DNA of 41,364 bases, from assembly GCA_944321715.1 (NCBI GenBank), contig CALUMJ010000024.1:1-41364 (forward strand). Reading direction: 5' to 3'. The DNA comes from an uncultured Muribaculaceae bacterium. GTDB taxonomy: Bacteria > Bacteroidota > Bacteroidia > Bacteroidales > Muribaculaceae. Both the position numbers and the translations under genes were made by a program. The notes beneath the pieces were generated by a model that was not told the origin of the DNA, did not search any database, and saw only the letters and a program-made list of their open reading frames with translations. Of this stretch, positions 7,558 through 15,737 are shown piece by piece. Within the stretch, counting starts at the first letter, position 1; each line of letters starts with the position of its first letter.

Positions 7558-9495
7558 ATGATAAACATTACTTTTCCAGATGGAAGCGTGAAGCAATTTG
7601 AGAGCGGCGTAACTCCACTCCAGATTGCCGAGAGTATCAGCCAGCGGCTGGCACAAGATGTGCTTGCGGCTACGTTAAACGGCGAGGAATGGGATATCTC
7701 AAGGCCAATTTGTAGCGATGGCGAGATAAAACTGTTCAAGTGGGATGACCCTGAAGGCAAACATGCCTATTGGCACACATCGGCGCACTTGCTTGCCGAG
7801 GCGTTGCAGGAGCTTTACAAGGGCATCCAATTCGGCATTGGCCCGGCGATTGAAAATGGGTTCTACTATGACATCGACCCGGGCGAGAATGTCATTACCA
7901 GTGCCGATTTCCCCAAGATTGAGGCCAAGATGGCCGAGCTTGCCGCCAAGGACGAGGCTGTGGTGCGCAAAGATATTTCAAAAGCCGACGCTTTGAAATA
8001 TTTTGGTGACCGTGGCGAGACGTATAAATGCGAATTGATAAATGACCTCGAAGATGGTCATATAACCACATATACACAGGGCAACTTCACCGACTTGTGC
8101 CGCGGCCCGCACTTGCCATCGACAGGCAAGATAAAGGCTATCAAGGTACTTTCGCTTGCCGGTGCATACTGGCGTGGCGACGAGAAGCGCAAGCAGATGT
8201 TGCGCGTGTATGCCATCACGTTCCCCAAGAAGAAGATGCTCGACGAGTATCTCGCATTGCTCGAAGAGGCCAAGAAACGCGACCACCGCAAGCTCGGGAA
8301 AGAGATGGAGCTGTTTGCATTCTCGGCCAACGTGGGGCCGGGTCTGCCATTGTGGCTTCCCAAGGGGGCGGCATTGCGCGACCGCTTGGAGCAATTCTTG
8401 CGCAAGATACAGAAGCGTTATGGCTACTTGCAGGTAATCACCCCGCATATCGGCAACAAGATGCTGTATGTGACTTCGGGCCACTATGCCAAGTATGGCA
8501 AGGACTCGTTCCAGCCAATCCACACACCCGAGGAGGGCGAGGAATATTTCTTGAAGCCGATGAACTGCCCGCACCACTGCGAGATTTACAAGGTATCGCC
8601 GCGGTCGTATAAGGACCTGCCATTGCGCTATGCCGAGTTTGGAACGGTTTACCGTTACGAACAGAGCGGCGAATTGCACGGATTGACCCGTGTGCGCGGA
8701 TTTACGCAAGACGATGCCCACATATTCTGTACACCCGACCAGCTCAAGGGCGAGTTCTTGAAAGTGATGGATATAATCTTCTACATCTTCAAGGCTTTGC
8801 ACTTCGACAACTATGAGGCTCAAATCTCGCTGCGCGACCCCAACAACCGCGAAAAATATGTGGGAACCGACGAGAATTGGGAAAAGGCCGAACGTGCCAT
8901 CGTCGAGGCTTGCGAGGAAAAGGGATTGCCGGCAAAGAAGGTAATAGGCGAGGCCGCGTTCTATGGGCCGAAACTCGACTTCATGGTTAAAGATGCCATC
9001 GGCCGCCGTTGGCAGCTCGGCACAATCCAAGTCGATTACAACCTGCCTGAACGTTTCGGGCTTGAATATACAGGTGCCGACAACCAGAAGCACCGCCCCA
9101 TCATGATACACCGTGCGCCATTTGGCTCGATGGAACGCTTCGTGGCCGTGCTGCTTGAACACACAGCAGGAAAATTGCCGTTGTGGCTTGCTCCCGACCA
9201 AGTGGTGGTGCTGCCAATCAGCGAGAAGTACAACGATTATGCGCGCCGGGTAGTCGAGATATTGTCGGAGCGAGACATCCGCGCCTTCATCGACGACCGC
9301 AACGAGAAAATAGGCCGTAAAATCCGCGACAATGAGCTAAAGCGCATACCTTACTTGCTCGTTGTAGGCGAGAAAGAGGCACAAAATGAAGAGGTTTCGG
9401 TGAGAAAACAGGGCGAAGGTGATAAAGGTTCGCAAAAAATTACTACCTTTGCAGACGATTTTGCAAGCGAAATCGAGAAAATGACAAACTTTTAA
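7558..9495 (+). CDS. thrS: Threonyl-tRNA synthetase
   Basis: 645 residues, the usual length for the bacterial enzyme, which charges tRNA-Thr with threonine using ATP. Domain order: N-terminal TGS domain ([13 protein letters not shown]); editing domain with [11 protein letters not shown] and [14 protein letters not shown], which removes mischarged serine; class II catalytic core with motif 2 ([20 protein letters not shown]), zinc-binding cysteine in [11 protein letters not shown], and motif 3 ([11 protein letters not shown]); C-terminal anticodon domain starting near [11 protein letters not shown]. Start 7558 (MINITF) is chosen because it begins exactly at the TGS domain and lies downstream of the promoter. 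infC follows after 9 bases, the widespread thrS-infC-rpmI-rplT order. Confidence 0.98.
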   Translation: MINITFPDGSVKQFESGVTPLQIAESISQRLAQDVLAATLNGEEWDISRPICSDGEIKLFKWDDPEGKHAYWHTSAHLLAEALQELYKGIQFGIGPAIENGFYYDIDPGENVITSADFPKIEAKMAELAAKDEAVVRKDISKADALKYFGDRGETYKCELINDLEDGHITTYTQGNFTDLCRGPHLPSTGKIKAIKVLSLAGAYWRGDEKRKQMLRVYAITFPKKKMLDEYLALLEEAKKRDHRKLGKEMELFAFSANVGPGLPLWLPKGAALRDRLEQFLRKIQKRYGYLQVITPHIGNKMLYVTSGHYAKYGKDSFQPIHTPEEGEEYFLKPMNCPHHCEIYKVSPRSYKDLPLRYAEFGTVYRYEQSGELHGLTRVRGFTQDDAHIFCTPDQLKGEFLKVMDIIFYIFKALHFDNYEAQISLRDPNNREKYVGTDENWEKAERAIVEACEEKGLPAKKVIGEAAFYGPKLDFMVKDAIGRRWQLGTIQVDYNLPERFGLEYTGADNQKHRPIMIHRAPFGSMERFVAVLLEHTAGKLPLWLAPDQVVVLPISEKYNDYARRVVEILSERDIRAFIDDRNEKIGRKIRDNELKRIPYLLVVGEKEAQNEEVSVRKQGEGDKGSQKITTFADDFASEIEKMTNF

Positions 9496-9504
9496 GTTAA
9501 CTGA

Positions 9505-10101
9505 ATGGAGAAAAAGCCATCGTGGACAGGCCCGAAAAAGCCTAACAATGAAAACAACCAGGCAAAAGGGGGAAGAAGGAACGATAAGGAAAAGGACGGA
9601 CATGCCATCAACGAGCAGATAACCGCCAAGGAGGTGAGGCTTGTGGGTGACAATGTGGAACAAGGTGTGTATCCGATTGCCGAGGCAATGCGGATTGCCG
9701 ACGAGCAAGGCCTCGACCTTATAGAAATATCTCCGAATGCAGCCCCGCCGGTGTGCCGCGTGTTGGACTATCAGAAATTTTTGTACCAGCAACGCAAAAG
9801 GCTTAAAGAGCAGAAAGCCAAGTCGGTTAAGGTTGTGGTGAAAGAAATACGTTTCGGCCCACAAACCGACGACCATGACTACAACTTCAAGTTGAAGCAT
9901 GCGATGGAGTTCCTCAAGGAAGGAGCGAAAGTGAAAGCATACGTGTTTTTCCGCGGCCGTTCCATCCTCTTTAAAGAGCAGGGTGAGGTGTTGCTGCTGC
10001 GATTTGCCAACGACCTTGAAGAATATGGCAAGGTGGAGCAGATGCCTATACTTGAGGGCAAAAGGATGACGATTTTGTTAACTCCGAAGAAGTCGAAATA
10101 A
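9505..10101 (+). CDS. infC: Translation initiation factor IF-3
   Basis: 198 residues. IF-3 binds the 30S subunit, keeps it from joining 50S too early and checks the start codon. A lysine-rich, low-complexity extension of about 30 residues ([20 protein letters not shown]) precedes the N domain ([16 protein letters not shown] to [11 protein letters not shown]). A basic linker helix ([19 protein letters not shown]) leads to the C domain ([40 protein letters not shown]). It starts with ATG rather than the AUU used by enteric bacteria, so the classic IF-3 self-control at the start codon is not expected. It follows thrS by 9 bases. Confidence 0.97.
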   Translation: MEKKPSWTGPKKPNNENNQAKGGRRNDKEKDGHAINEQITAKEVRLVGDNVEQGVYPIAEAMRIADEQGLDLIEISPNAAPPVCRVLDYQKFLYQQRKRLKEQKAKSVKVVVKEIRFGPQTDDHDYNFKLKHAMEFLKEGAKVKAYVFFRGRSILFKEQGEVLLLRFANDLEEYGKVEQMPILEGKRMTILLTPKKSK

Positions 10102-10107
10102 ACACGA

Positions 10108-10202
10108 GCCTTGTGCAAGCGTCGAGTTGCTACATGACGCGCGCAAGCTGCAAGGCGCAATCATGATTAAAACGGGAGCATGGCTTGTAAGTGCCATGCC
10201 CC
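10108..10202 (+). promoter_or_regulatory. Two-hairpin intercistronic leader before rpmI
   Basis: First a branched stem: GCCTTG (10108-10113) with CAAGGC (10151-10156), enclosing GCGTC (10119-10123) with GACGC (10136-10140). Then a hairpin with GGG and GCATGGC (10174-10184) pairing GCCATGC and CCC (10193-10202), one bulged A and an 8-base loop. There is no U-run, so it is not a simple terminator. The L20 operon is autoregulated through RNA in other bacteria, so this may be a binding site or processing site. Confidence 0.4.
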
Positions 10203-10238
10203 TATTTGATATAAAAACAATTTAAACTAAAAGTAAAA

Positions 10239-10436
10239 ATGCCAAAGATTAAGACTAACTCCGGTGCCAAAAAGAGGTTCGCCCTTACCGGAACGGGTAA
10301 AATCAAAAGAAAACATGCTTTCAAAAGCCACATTCTGACAAAGAAGTCGAAGAAACGCAAGAGAAACCTCGGCTATTTCGCAACAATCAGCACAGCCGAC
10401 CGTTCAAACATCAAGAAACTGCTTGTGTTGAAGTAA
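10239..10436 (+). CDS. rpmI: Large ribosomal subunit protein bL35
   Basis: 65 residues, very basic, full length. It carries the family signature at the start ([20 protein letters not shown]) and [14 protein letters not shown] in the middle. It is a structural protein of the 50S subunit. It stands between infC and rplT, with untranslated gaps of 137 and 130 bases that both hold hairpins, which suggests separate control or processing inside one transcript. Confidence 0.97.
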   Translation: MPKIKTNSGAKKRFALTGTGKIKRKHAFKSHILTKKSKKRKRNLGYFATISTADRSNIKKLLVLK

Positions 10437-10508
10437 GTGTGTGGTGCAACACTTGTTGCAGAGCATAAATATTCTTTTGGAGATAAAAAACAAAACAATT
10501 TATTAACC

Positions 10509-10551
10509 GAATGTCTCAGCAAAGTAAAGAGCAGAAAAGCCGCTGACATTC
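10509..10551 (+). promoter_or_regulatory. Hairpin just upstream of rplT
   Basis: GAATGTC (10509-10515) and AGC (10518-10520) pair with GCT and GACATTC (10542-10551), a 10-bp stem with a two-base bulge and a purine-rich 21-base loop, ending 15 bases before the rplT ATG. It lacks a U-run. In known bL20 operons the protein binds such a structure and blocks translation, so a similar role is inferred here. Confidence 0.45.
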
Positions 10552-10566
10552 ACAAACATTAGCAAA

Positions 10567-10923
10567 ATGCCAAGATCAGTAAATCATGTTGCCTCAAGGG
10601 CACGCAGGAAGAAAATTCTAAAACTTACAAAGGGTAATTACGGGGCACGCAAGAATGTTTGGACCGTCGCCAAAAACACATGGGAAAAGGGCCAAACGTA
10701 TGCATATCGTGACCGCAAGAACAAAAAGCGCACATTCCGCGCACTGTGGATACAACGTATCAATGCAGCAGCTCGCCTTGAAGGGCTTTCTTATTCCCAA
10801 TTGATGGGTTTATTGCACAAGGCTGGGATTGAAATCAACCGCAAAGTTCTTGCCGATTTGGCTCTCAACAATCCCGAGGCTTTCAAGGCTATCGTTGACA
10901 AGGTAAAAGCACCAGTTGCCTAA
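10567..10923 (+). CDS. rplT: Large ribosomal subunit protein bL20
   Basis: 118 residues, full length. The basic N-terminal tail ([20 protein letters not shown]) and the globular domain ([40 protein letters not shown]) are both typical. bL20 is needed for early 50S assembly on 23S rRNA and in several bacteria represses its own operon by binding the mRNA. The hairpin ending 15 bases before its start is a reasonable candidate for such control. Confidence 0.97.
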   Translation: MPRSVNHVASRARRKKILKLTKGNYGARKNVWTVAKNTWEKGQTYAYRDRKNKKRTFRALWIQRINAAARLEGLSYSQLMGLLHKAGIEINRKVLADLALNNPEAFKAIVDKVKAPVA

Positions 10924-11117
10924 AGATGGCCTGAAGCGCATACCGGCATATAAGCGGCTCGGACGATGCCGCACAGGTGTGCGATGTGTGGATTGTTAAT
11001 ATTCACAGCACTTTTAATTTAATTATAAACTTTAAGTTGCAGTGCAATCTCTGGCAAGAGTAAAGTAGATTGGAGCTTGTTAATATTGCGCTGGCAATAA
11101 AATACAGTAAGAAAACA

Positions 11118-11489
11118 ATGGATTTAATTAAAATAGTAGAAAAGGCTTTTGAGAGCGGCAAGGAATTGCCTCCATTTCAACCAGGCGATACTGTAACTGT
11201 GTCGTATCGCATCAAGGAAGGTAACAAGGAACGTGTTCAGCAATATCGCGGTGTGGTAATACGCATCGTCGGCGAAGGCCGCAAGAAACGTTTCACCGTT
11301 AGGAAAATGAGCGACAACATCGGTGTTGAGCGTATTTTCCCGATGGATTCGCCGTTTATCGACAGCGTCGAAATCAACAAGTATGGTAAAGTGCGTCGTG
11401 CAAAGCTGTACTATCTGCGTGGCTTGACGGGCAAGAAGGCTCGCATCAAGGAACGCCGTGTAAAAACTCCGGTTTCGACCGAGGCATAG
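11118..11489 (+). CDS. rplS: Large ribosomal subunit protein bL19
   Basis: 123 residues. It sits at the interface of the 30S and 50S subunits. The N-terminal region ([20 protein letters not shown]) and the core ([38 protein letters not shown]) match the family, and the C terminus ends in KARIKERR plus a short tail. An in-frame ATG exists at 11070, but starting there would add 16 residues with no counterpart in bL19, so 11118 is used. It is separated from rplT by about 195 bases, so it probably has its own promoter, although I find no exact -7 box. Confidence 0.96.
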   Translation: MDLIKIVEKAFESGKELPPFQPGDTVTVSYRIKEGNKERVQQYRGVVIRIVGEGRKKRFTVRKMSDNIGVERIFPMDSPFIDSVEINKYGKVRRAKLYYLRGLTGKKARIKERRVKTPVSTEA

Positions 11490-11523
11490 AAATAAATTTA
11501 CTACATATCTTTGCTTTAAAAGG

Positions 11524-11554
11524 GGGTGCGTCGAATGTGATATTCGGTGCACCC
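11524..11554. terminator. Hairpin after rplS
   Basis: GGGTGC (11524-11529) pairs with GCACCC (11549-11554), with CGAAT/ATTCG inside. The T-rich flank (CCCCCTTTTAAAG read on the minus strand) makes it a better terminator leftward than rightward. It lies 35 bases after the rplS stop. Confidence 0.5.
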
Positions 11555-11710
11555 ACTTGCATTTTGTGCATGGAGTTGCCAGTGGGCAGCAGGAGCAAAG
11601 GCGCACTGTGGGCACAAATAGTGTTAACATGGGTTAAATGTCGGCTGCCCAGTGCAAGGTTTCGCCGAATGTTGGTTTATAGGGTAAAAACACGATAAAA
11701 ACGAAGAAAT

Positions 11711-12490
11711 ATGAATAAGTTGAATAAATTAGTCTTTATGCTGGCCGCGACAGGAACGGCGGCACTGTCGTTGGTGTCGTGCAACGATGACGATGACGAC
11801 TGGATGCTGGTTTACCAGCCTTATACGGTAAATGCGATTGTGACAGTGAAGCCTGTTGACGATGGCGACTGTTACTTCCAACTCGACGATTCTACCACGT
11901 TACAACCAATCAATCTCAAAGGTTCGCCCTACGGAGAGAAGGAAGTACGCGCACTGGTGAATTACTATGAAATGAAGGAGGTAATCAACCCCAACAGCTT
12001 GAACGTGTATGTCAACTGGATGGATAGCATCCGCACTAAGCCAACTGTGGCAACGCTTGGCGACTTGAATGACGAAGCATACGGTAACGACCCTATCGAG
12101 ATAGTCAACGACTGGTACACGGTTGCCGAAGATGGTTACTTGACGTTGCGCTTCAGGACGCTGTCGGACCGCACTGGCCGTGTGCATTATGTCAACTTGT
12201 TGACCGGCGTTGACGATGACGACCCATACACTGTGGAACTGCGGCATGATGCCCGTGGCGACGTGTCGGGGATAGCAACTGACGGACTGATTGCATTCGA
12301 CCTGAGCCAACTTCCCGACACAGGGGGCGAAGTGGTGAAGCTGACCTTGAAGTGGAAAGGTTATGATGCCGACAAGTCGGTGACATTCGACTATTGCACC
12401 CGAGGCAGCTCAAGTGCCGGAGATTCGGAGGATGTTAATGGAACAAACGCCCCGATAGAGGTTGAATCGCTGAAATTAGAAGTGGAATGA
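11711..12490 (+). CDS. NigD-like surface lipoprotein
   Basis: 259 residues. A signal peptide ends at LSLVSC, and the mature protein begins Cys-Asn followed by a run of aspartates, the acidic pattern that directs Bacteroidetes lipoproteins to the cell surface. An N-terminal beta-barrel-like domain (YQPYTVNAIVTVKPVDDGDC, YFQLDDSTTLQPIN) and a C-terminal beta domain (GYLTLRFRT, VHYVNLL, YTVELRHDARGDVSG, GLIAFDLSQL, VVKLTLKWKGYDADKSVTF) match the NigD-like arrangement. The molecular role of this family is not known. It appears monocistronic, and a second acidic lipoprotein follows 175 bases later. Confidence 0.8.
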   Translation: MNKLNKLVFMLAATGTAALSLVSCNDDDDDWMLVYQPYTVNAIVTVKPVDDGDCYFQLDDSTTLQPINLKGSPYGEKEVRALVNYYEMKEVINPNSLNVYVNWMDSIRTKPTVATLGDLNDEAYGNDPIEIVNDWYTVAEDGYLTLRFRTLSDRTGRVHYVNLLTGVDDDDPYTVELRHDARGDVSGIATDGLIAFDLSQLPDTGGEVVKLTLKWKGYDADKSVTFDYCTRGSSSAGDSEDVNGTNAPIEVESLKLEVE

Positions 12491-12665
12491 CCATTATTTA
12501 GCAATAACAGCCCACTGTGACGTGTTTGTTTACCCTGCATACGTTTTATAATTAGATGACGAGCTTCGATGAGATATGAGAACAACGCTTGTTTAATTCA
12601 CGGCAGTGGGCATTTTTCTATGGGAATTTTTAGTATTAACCTATAAATGATAATTTTAAAGAAAG

Positions 12666-13220
12666 ATGAAAAAGTTTATTTTTACAGCTATGGTAATGTG
12701 TGTTTGTTCAATGGTAGTGGCATCGTGTAGCGACGATGACGACCCAATTGAACCATTGACAGCCGACAGCGTGAAAGGCTCATACACCGGAGTATTGACG
12801 ATTAGCGGCGACACAGTGGGTGATGCTTCTGTGGTCGTAGGCGACACGGTGGCAATCAACGCCCTTCCTGTTGACTCGATATTGGGAATAGCAGTACCGG
12901 CTGAACATTTTGACGAAGCATTGGCATCGGCACAGGTGGTCGATTATGTGATTGACTACACGACGAATATATTTGGGCTGAACTTGTTTGCCGACTTTAC
13001 TTTCGCTCCGGTCAGCATCGATGTGGAGTATGGTGGCGCAAGCCATGTGGTAGAAGCCACGTTCTACACCGAAAAAAGTGGCGTATATAACGGAAGCGAT
13101 TATTCGTTCTCGTTTGAAATGCAGCTTGAAAAAGTTACGCTCGACGGTGCAGAAGTCACTATTGGCAATCCGCAACTTTATGAATTTGACTTGGATAAGG
13201 CCATAATTAATCTATATTAA
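12666..13220 (+). CDS. Surface lipoprotein, DUF4840-like
   Basis: 184 residues. Signal peptide with lipobox VASC (Cys20), then Ser and a run of four aspartates, an acidic surface-export signal. The mature part is beta-rich, starting with VKGSYTGVLTISGDT and continuing through a long mid-section (VPAEHFDEALASAQVVDYVI) to an end with SFEMQLEKVTLDGAEVTIG. The pattern recalls the Bacteroidetes DUF4840 family of unknown function; the assignment is from memory of the pattern and is moderate. Its stop codon abuts the left end of the MITE-like element, whose terminal repeat begins at the last base of the stop. Confidence 0.7.
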   Translation: MKKFIFTAMVMCVCSMVVASCSDDDDPIEPLTADSVKGSYTGVLTISGDTVGDASVVVGDTVAINALPVDSILGIAVPAEHFDEALASAQVVDYVIDYTTNIFGLNLFADFTFAPVSIDVEYGGASHVVEATFYTEKSGVYNGSDYSFSFEMQLEKVTLDGAEVTIGNPQLYEFDLDKAIINLY

Positions 13221-13394
13221 GAAACTGTTTTGAATTTTTGCAGAACATTTTTTGAATGAAGTTCTTTGTTTATGTTTTGAGAGCTTTTTCGGATTGTTTT
13301 TTCAACTTTAGCTTTTTAGACTTATTCAAAAAATAATCAAAACCGCCTCGAAAATTCATCTCAAACCATTGAACAAAAAAGCAAAACAGTTTCT
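13220..13394. mobile_element. MITE-like inverted-repeat element
   Basis: AGAAACTGTTTTG at 13220-13232 is repeated exactly in inverse at 13382-13394, and the repeats go on imperfectly through a T-rich stretch. The 175-bp interior is strongly AT-rich and has no plausible gene. Size, perfect 13-bp ends and lack of coding capacity fit a miniature inverted-repeat transposable element. No obvious target duplication is visible. The parent insertion sequence is not in the window. Confidence 0.5.
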
Positions 13395-13461
13395 AAGGCA
13401 CAATTTATCTTGCCGGCTAATGGAAAAAATGTTAGTTATAATTTGAAAAAGACGATTGGGT

Positions 13462-13493
13462 TTGCATGGCGGCTTTGCACGGGCGTCATGCAA
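13462..13493 (+). promoter_or_regulatory. Hairpin in the leader of the sigma factor gene
   Basis: TTGCATG (13462-13468) pairs perfectly with CATGCAA (13487-13493) around an 18-base loop, 35 bases upstream of the sigma factor ATG. A TATAATTTG sequence near 13437-13445 resembles a -7 box with one extra base. The role of the hairpin is unknown. Confidence 0.3.
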
Positions 13494-13528
13494 TCCTGCA
13501 TCGTTACCCTTGTGGCTGAACTGCCAAA

Positions 13529-14107
13529 ATGTATCTATCATTGGTAAATAACGGAAAAAATAATGAACAACAATTGCTGGCCGATGTCGTTGCCGGCAAG
13601 CAGGCTGCAATGAGAGGACTGTATGATTGTTATGCAAGGTACCTTTCGGCAGTCGTTGCTCGTTACATACCCGATGAAGATGACCTGAAAGACGTGTTAC
13701 AGAATAGCTTTGTAAAGATATTTACAATGATAAATAAATTCCAATATCGAGGTGAAGGTTCGTTAAAGGCATGGATGACGCGTATTGCCGTTAACGAGTC
13801 GCTTGATTGGATAGCCGCCAACAAGCAGGTTGACGGATTTGCCGAGAATGGCTATGATGCAATAACAGATGATTATGAAGAACCCAATGTCGATGATATT
13901 CCCATGCCAGTCATACTTGAAATGATAAGGCACCTGCCGGCAGGATACCGCAGTGTGTTCAACTTGTATGTATTTGAAGGTAAAAGCCATCGCGAAATAG
14001 CCCGGACGCTGAACATAAAAGAGGATTCGTCGGCATCGCAATTGCACAGAGCCAAAGCTATTCTTGCATACCAGATTAATGAATATCGGCAACACTTAAA
14101 AGACTAA
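13529..14107 (+). CDS. ECF-type RNA polymerase sigma factor
   Basis: 192 residues, only regions 2 and 4, as in extracytoplasmic-function sigma factors. Region 2 spans about 17-90 (LLADVVAGKQAAMRGLYDCY, DEDDLKDVLQNSFVKIFTMI, FQYRGEGSLKAWMTRIAVNE). An acidic linker (about 105-122) leads to region 4 with a helix-turn-helix (LPAGYRSVFNLYVFEGKSHR, EIARTLNIKEDSSASQLHRA). It directs RNA polymerase to a set of envelope or stress promoters not identifiable from here. Three bases separate it from the next gene, an anti-sigma-like fusion, so the pair is an operon and probably a signalling unit. Confidence 0.93.
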   Translation: MYLSLVNNGKNNEQQLLADVVAGKQAAMRGLYDCYARYLSAVVARYIPDEDDLKDVLQNSFVKIFTMINKFQYRGEGSLKAWMTRIAVNESLDWIAANKQVDGFAENGYDAITDDYEEPNVDDIPMPVILEMIRHLPAGYRSVFNLYVFEGKSHREIARTLNIKEDSSASQLHRAKAILAYQINEYRQHLKD

Positions 14108-14110
14108 GAA

Positions 14111-15475
14111 ATGGAAGAACAATGGTTGAAAAAACTGAAAGAACGTTCGGAAAATTTCGAGCGTGATGTTCCGCAGGGGTTATGGGAATGTATTCAGCAT
14201 TCGATGGACGAGCAGAATGGTGCCATTAGGAATGCCGAGCAGAATGAGCCCGAAAAAAGTTTACGCAAGATAGCCCCTATGGTGTGGTTGCGGCGCGCGG
14301 CTGCGGTTGCAGCAGTGTTATTGCTTGCAGTCATGACCTTTGTGGCATTGCGCGACGATACCGTGCAGCTCGATGTTACAAATGAAACCTCGAAGGTGCA
14401 TTCGCCTGTTGTCGCACAGAGTGGTGAGCAAAAGGACGTAGATGAAATGAATGGCGATGAAGCATTGATTGCCGAAAACAGCAGCATACCGCGTGCGGGT
14501 CAAGGAAGCGTCGGCCATGCAGAAACTGATGTGCAAAGTGAACGATTTGGTAAAGTTGTTGCTGATACGGTTGCAAATGTTGTAACCGATGTTGTAGGTG
14601 CAGAAGGTCAAGCTATGTTAAAACCGACTGAAGAAACAAATGACAACGCCACAAATGAAAGTAACGGAGGTGACAAATCACACCATTCGGTATTCGACAA
14701 CATACGGCAAAAATCAACACGAGATGCCTCGAAACGGGATTATGAATACAGGTCACATAATAGGCTTCAAGTAGAGCAATCGAGCAAATGGAGCATGAAC
14801 CTGTATGCGTCAAATATGTCGGGAACCAATAATTCGTCGTATGGCTACAGGAATTTCACCATGGGTGCCAATCCTTTCAGCACTATGCCGAAACAAGAAA
14901 CATGGACGACAGGAGCAATGGCAAATATAATGTTCAACAACATTGATGCCGTGACCGAAACTAAAGTGAACCACCACTTGCCATTACATGTGGGTGCAAT
15001 GGTGAAATATGAAATTACCGACCGGTGGGGTGTTGAAACCGGTCTTACCTACACGCTGCTGAAATCAGATTTGACCTCGGGCAGCGACCTTGACTATTAT
15101 GCTACCGAGCAGTCGCTCCATTACCTCGGCATACCGGTGAATGTGAGTTTCACCGTGTGGCACAACGACCGCTTCAATGTATATGTAGGTGCTGGAGGGG
15201 CTATGGACATACCGTTGTCGGGCAAGACTGTCACCAATTATGTCAACAGCGGCAATGTGGTTGATAGTGAAACTGGCGATGTTGACATAGACAGGCTGCA
15301 GTGGTCGGTATCGGCAGGCGTGGGCGTGCAGTATAATATCATCGACAAGCTTGGCGTGTATGTCGAGCCTGGGGTAAAATATTATTTCGACGACGGCAGC
15401 GACGTGCTCACCAGATACAAGGACAAGCCATGCAATTTCAATTTGCAGGTAGGGCTGCGCTTTACGTTTAAATGA
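14111..15475 (+). CDS. Anti-sigma-like protein fused to an outer-membrane beta-barrel
   Basis: 454 residues. The N-terminal 55 are polar (WLKKLKERSENFERDVPQGL, WECIQHSM), then basic residues and one membrane helix (about 60-80, WLRRAAAVAAVLLLAVMTFV). A long polar linker follows (about 85-225), and the last 200 residues are a beta-barrel of the small porin type (LPLHVGAMVKYEITDRWGVE, TGLTYTLLKSD, YLGIPVNVSFTVWHN, FNVYVGAGGAMDIPLSGKTV, ending FNLQVGLRFTFK). Cotranscription with the sigma factor suggests that the N-terminal part binds it. If both parts fold as predicted, one chain would span the inner membrane and reach the outer membrane. The sensing mechanism is inferred. Confidence 0.8.
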   Translation: MEEQWLKKLKERSENFERDVPQGLWECIQHSMDEQNGAIRNAEQNEPEKSLRKIAPMVWLRRAAAVAAVLLLAVMTFVALRDDTVQLDVTNETSKVHSPVVAQSGEQKDVDEMNGDEALIAENSSIPRAGQGSVGHAETDVQSERFGKVVADTVANVVTDVVGAEGQAMLKPTEETNDNATNESNGGDKSHHSVFDNIRQKSTRDASKRDYEYRSHNRLQVEQSSKWSMNLYASNMSGTNNSSYGYRNFTMGANPFSTMPKQETWTTGAMANIMFNNIDAVTETKVNHHLPLHVGAMVKYEITDRWGVETGLTYTLLKSDLTSGSDLDYYATEQSLHYLGIPVNVSFTVWHNDRFNVYVGAGGAMDIPLSGKTVTNYVNSGNVVDSETGDVDIDRLQWSVSAGVGVQYNIIDKLGVYVEPGVKYYFDDGSDVLTRYKDKPCNFNLQVGLRFTFK

Positions 15476-15529
15476 ACACGGATAAAAAAATCTTGTGACA
15501 TATATGTGGGGCGATTGATGAAAATTGCG

Positions 15530-15537
15530 TATCTTTG
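15530..15537 (+). promoter_or_regulatory. -7 box of the pyrBI leader
   Basis: TATCTTTG is a full match to TAnnTTTG. No good -33 box is seen 19-20 bases upstream. Transcription would start near 15541-15544, almost at the ATG of the leader reading frame, and about 195 bases before pyrB. Confidence 0.5.
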
Positions 15538-15542
15538 TCAAT

Positions 15543-15665
15543 ATGAAAGCAAAGCATAATCAACTATTGCCGTCGAGCCAATGCGTGGTGCAGCGCATGG
15601 CATGGGGGCGTGATAACGGGAAAGTCAATCATAATAAGCCATTTTTCGTTAAGTGGCATGTGTGA
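15543..15665 (+). CDS. Possible 40-codon leader peptide of the pyrB operon
   Basis: An open frame begins with MKAKHNQLLPSSQC and ends KPFFVKWHV, with its TGA (15663-15665) inside the 3' arm of the attenuator stem. In E. coli a 44-codon leader peptide ends in the same way within the pyrBI attenuator, and translation close behind the polymerase prevents termination when UTP is low. Length and placement are strikingly similar. Against it, the frame would be translated from an almost leaderless mRNA with no ribosome site, and 40 open codons could occur by chance. Confidence 0.35.
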   Translation: MKAKHNQLLPSSQCVVQRMAWGRDNGKVNHNKPFFVKWHV

Positions 15666-15677
15666 TTGGCTTTTTTT
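15623..15677 (+). terminator. Attenuator-like terminator upstream of pyrB
   Basis: AGTCAATCA (15623-15631) pairs with TGATTGGCT (15663-15671), nine pairs with one G-T, and is followed by seven Ts (15671-15677), an intrinsic terminator 60 bases before the pyrB ATG and pointing into it. The loop contains a second small stem (GCCA 15638-15641 with TGGC 15654-15657) and a T5 run. AAGCCA (15636-15641) could instead pair with TGGCTT (15667-15672), so two exclusive folds exist, as in attenuators. Confidence 0.6.
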
Positions 15678-15737
15678 GTGCAGCATTTCATGTAACATAA
15701 CCCTATATAACTATATACTTTAAATCGACGAATAATT

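Noticed and set aside
7978-9201. 407-codon open frame on the minus strand
   Set aside because: It lies wholly antisense to thrS, whose protein motifs are complete; its sequence has no recognisable domain. GC-biased codons open the opposite frame.
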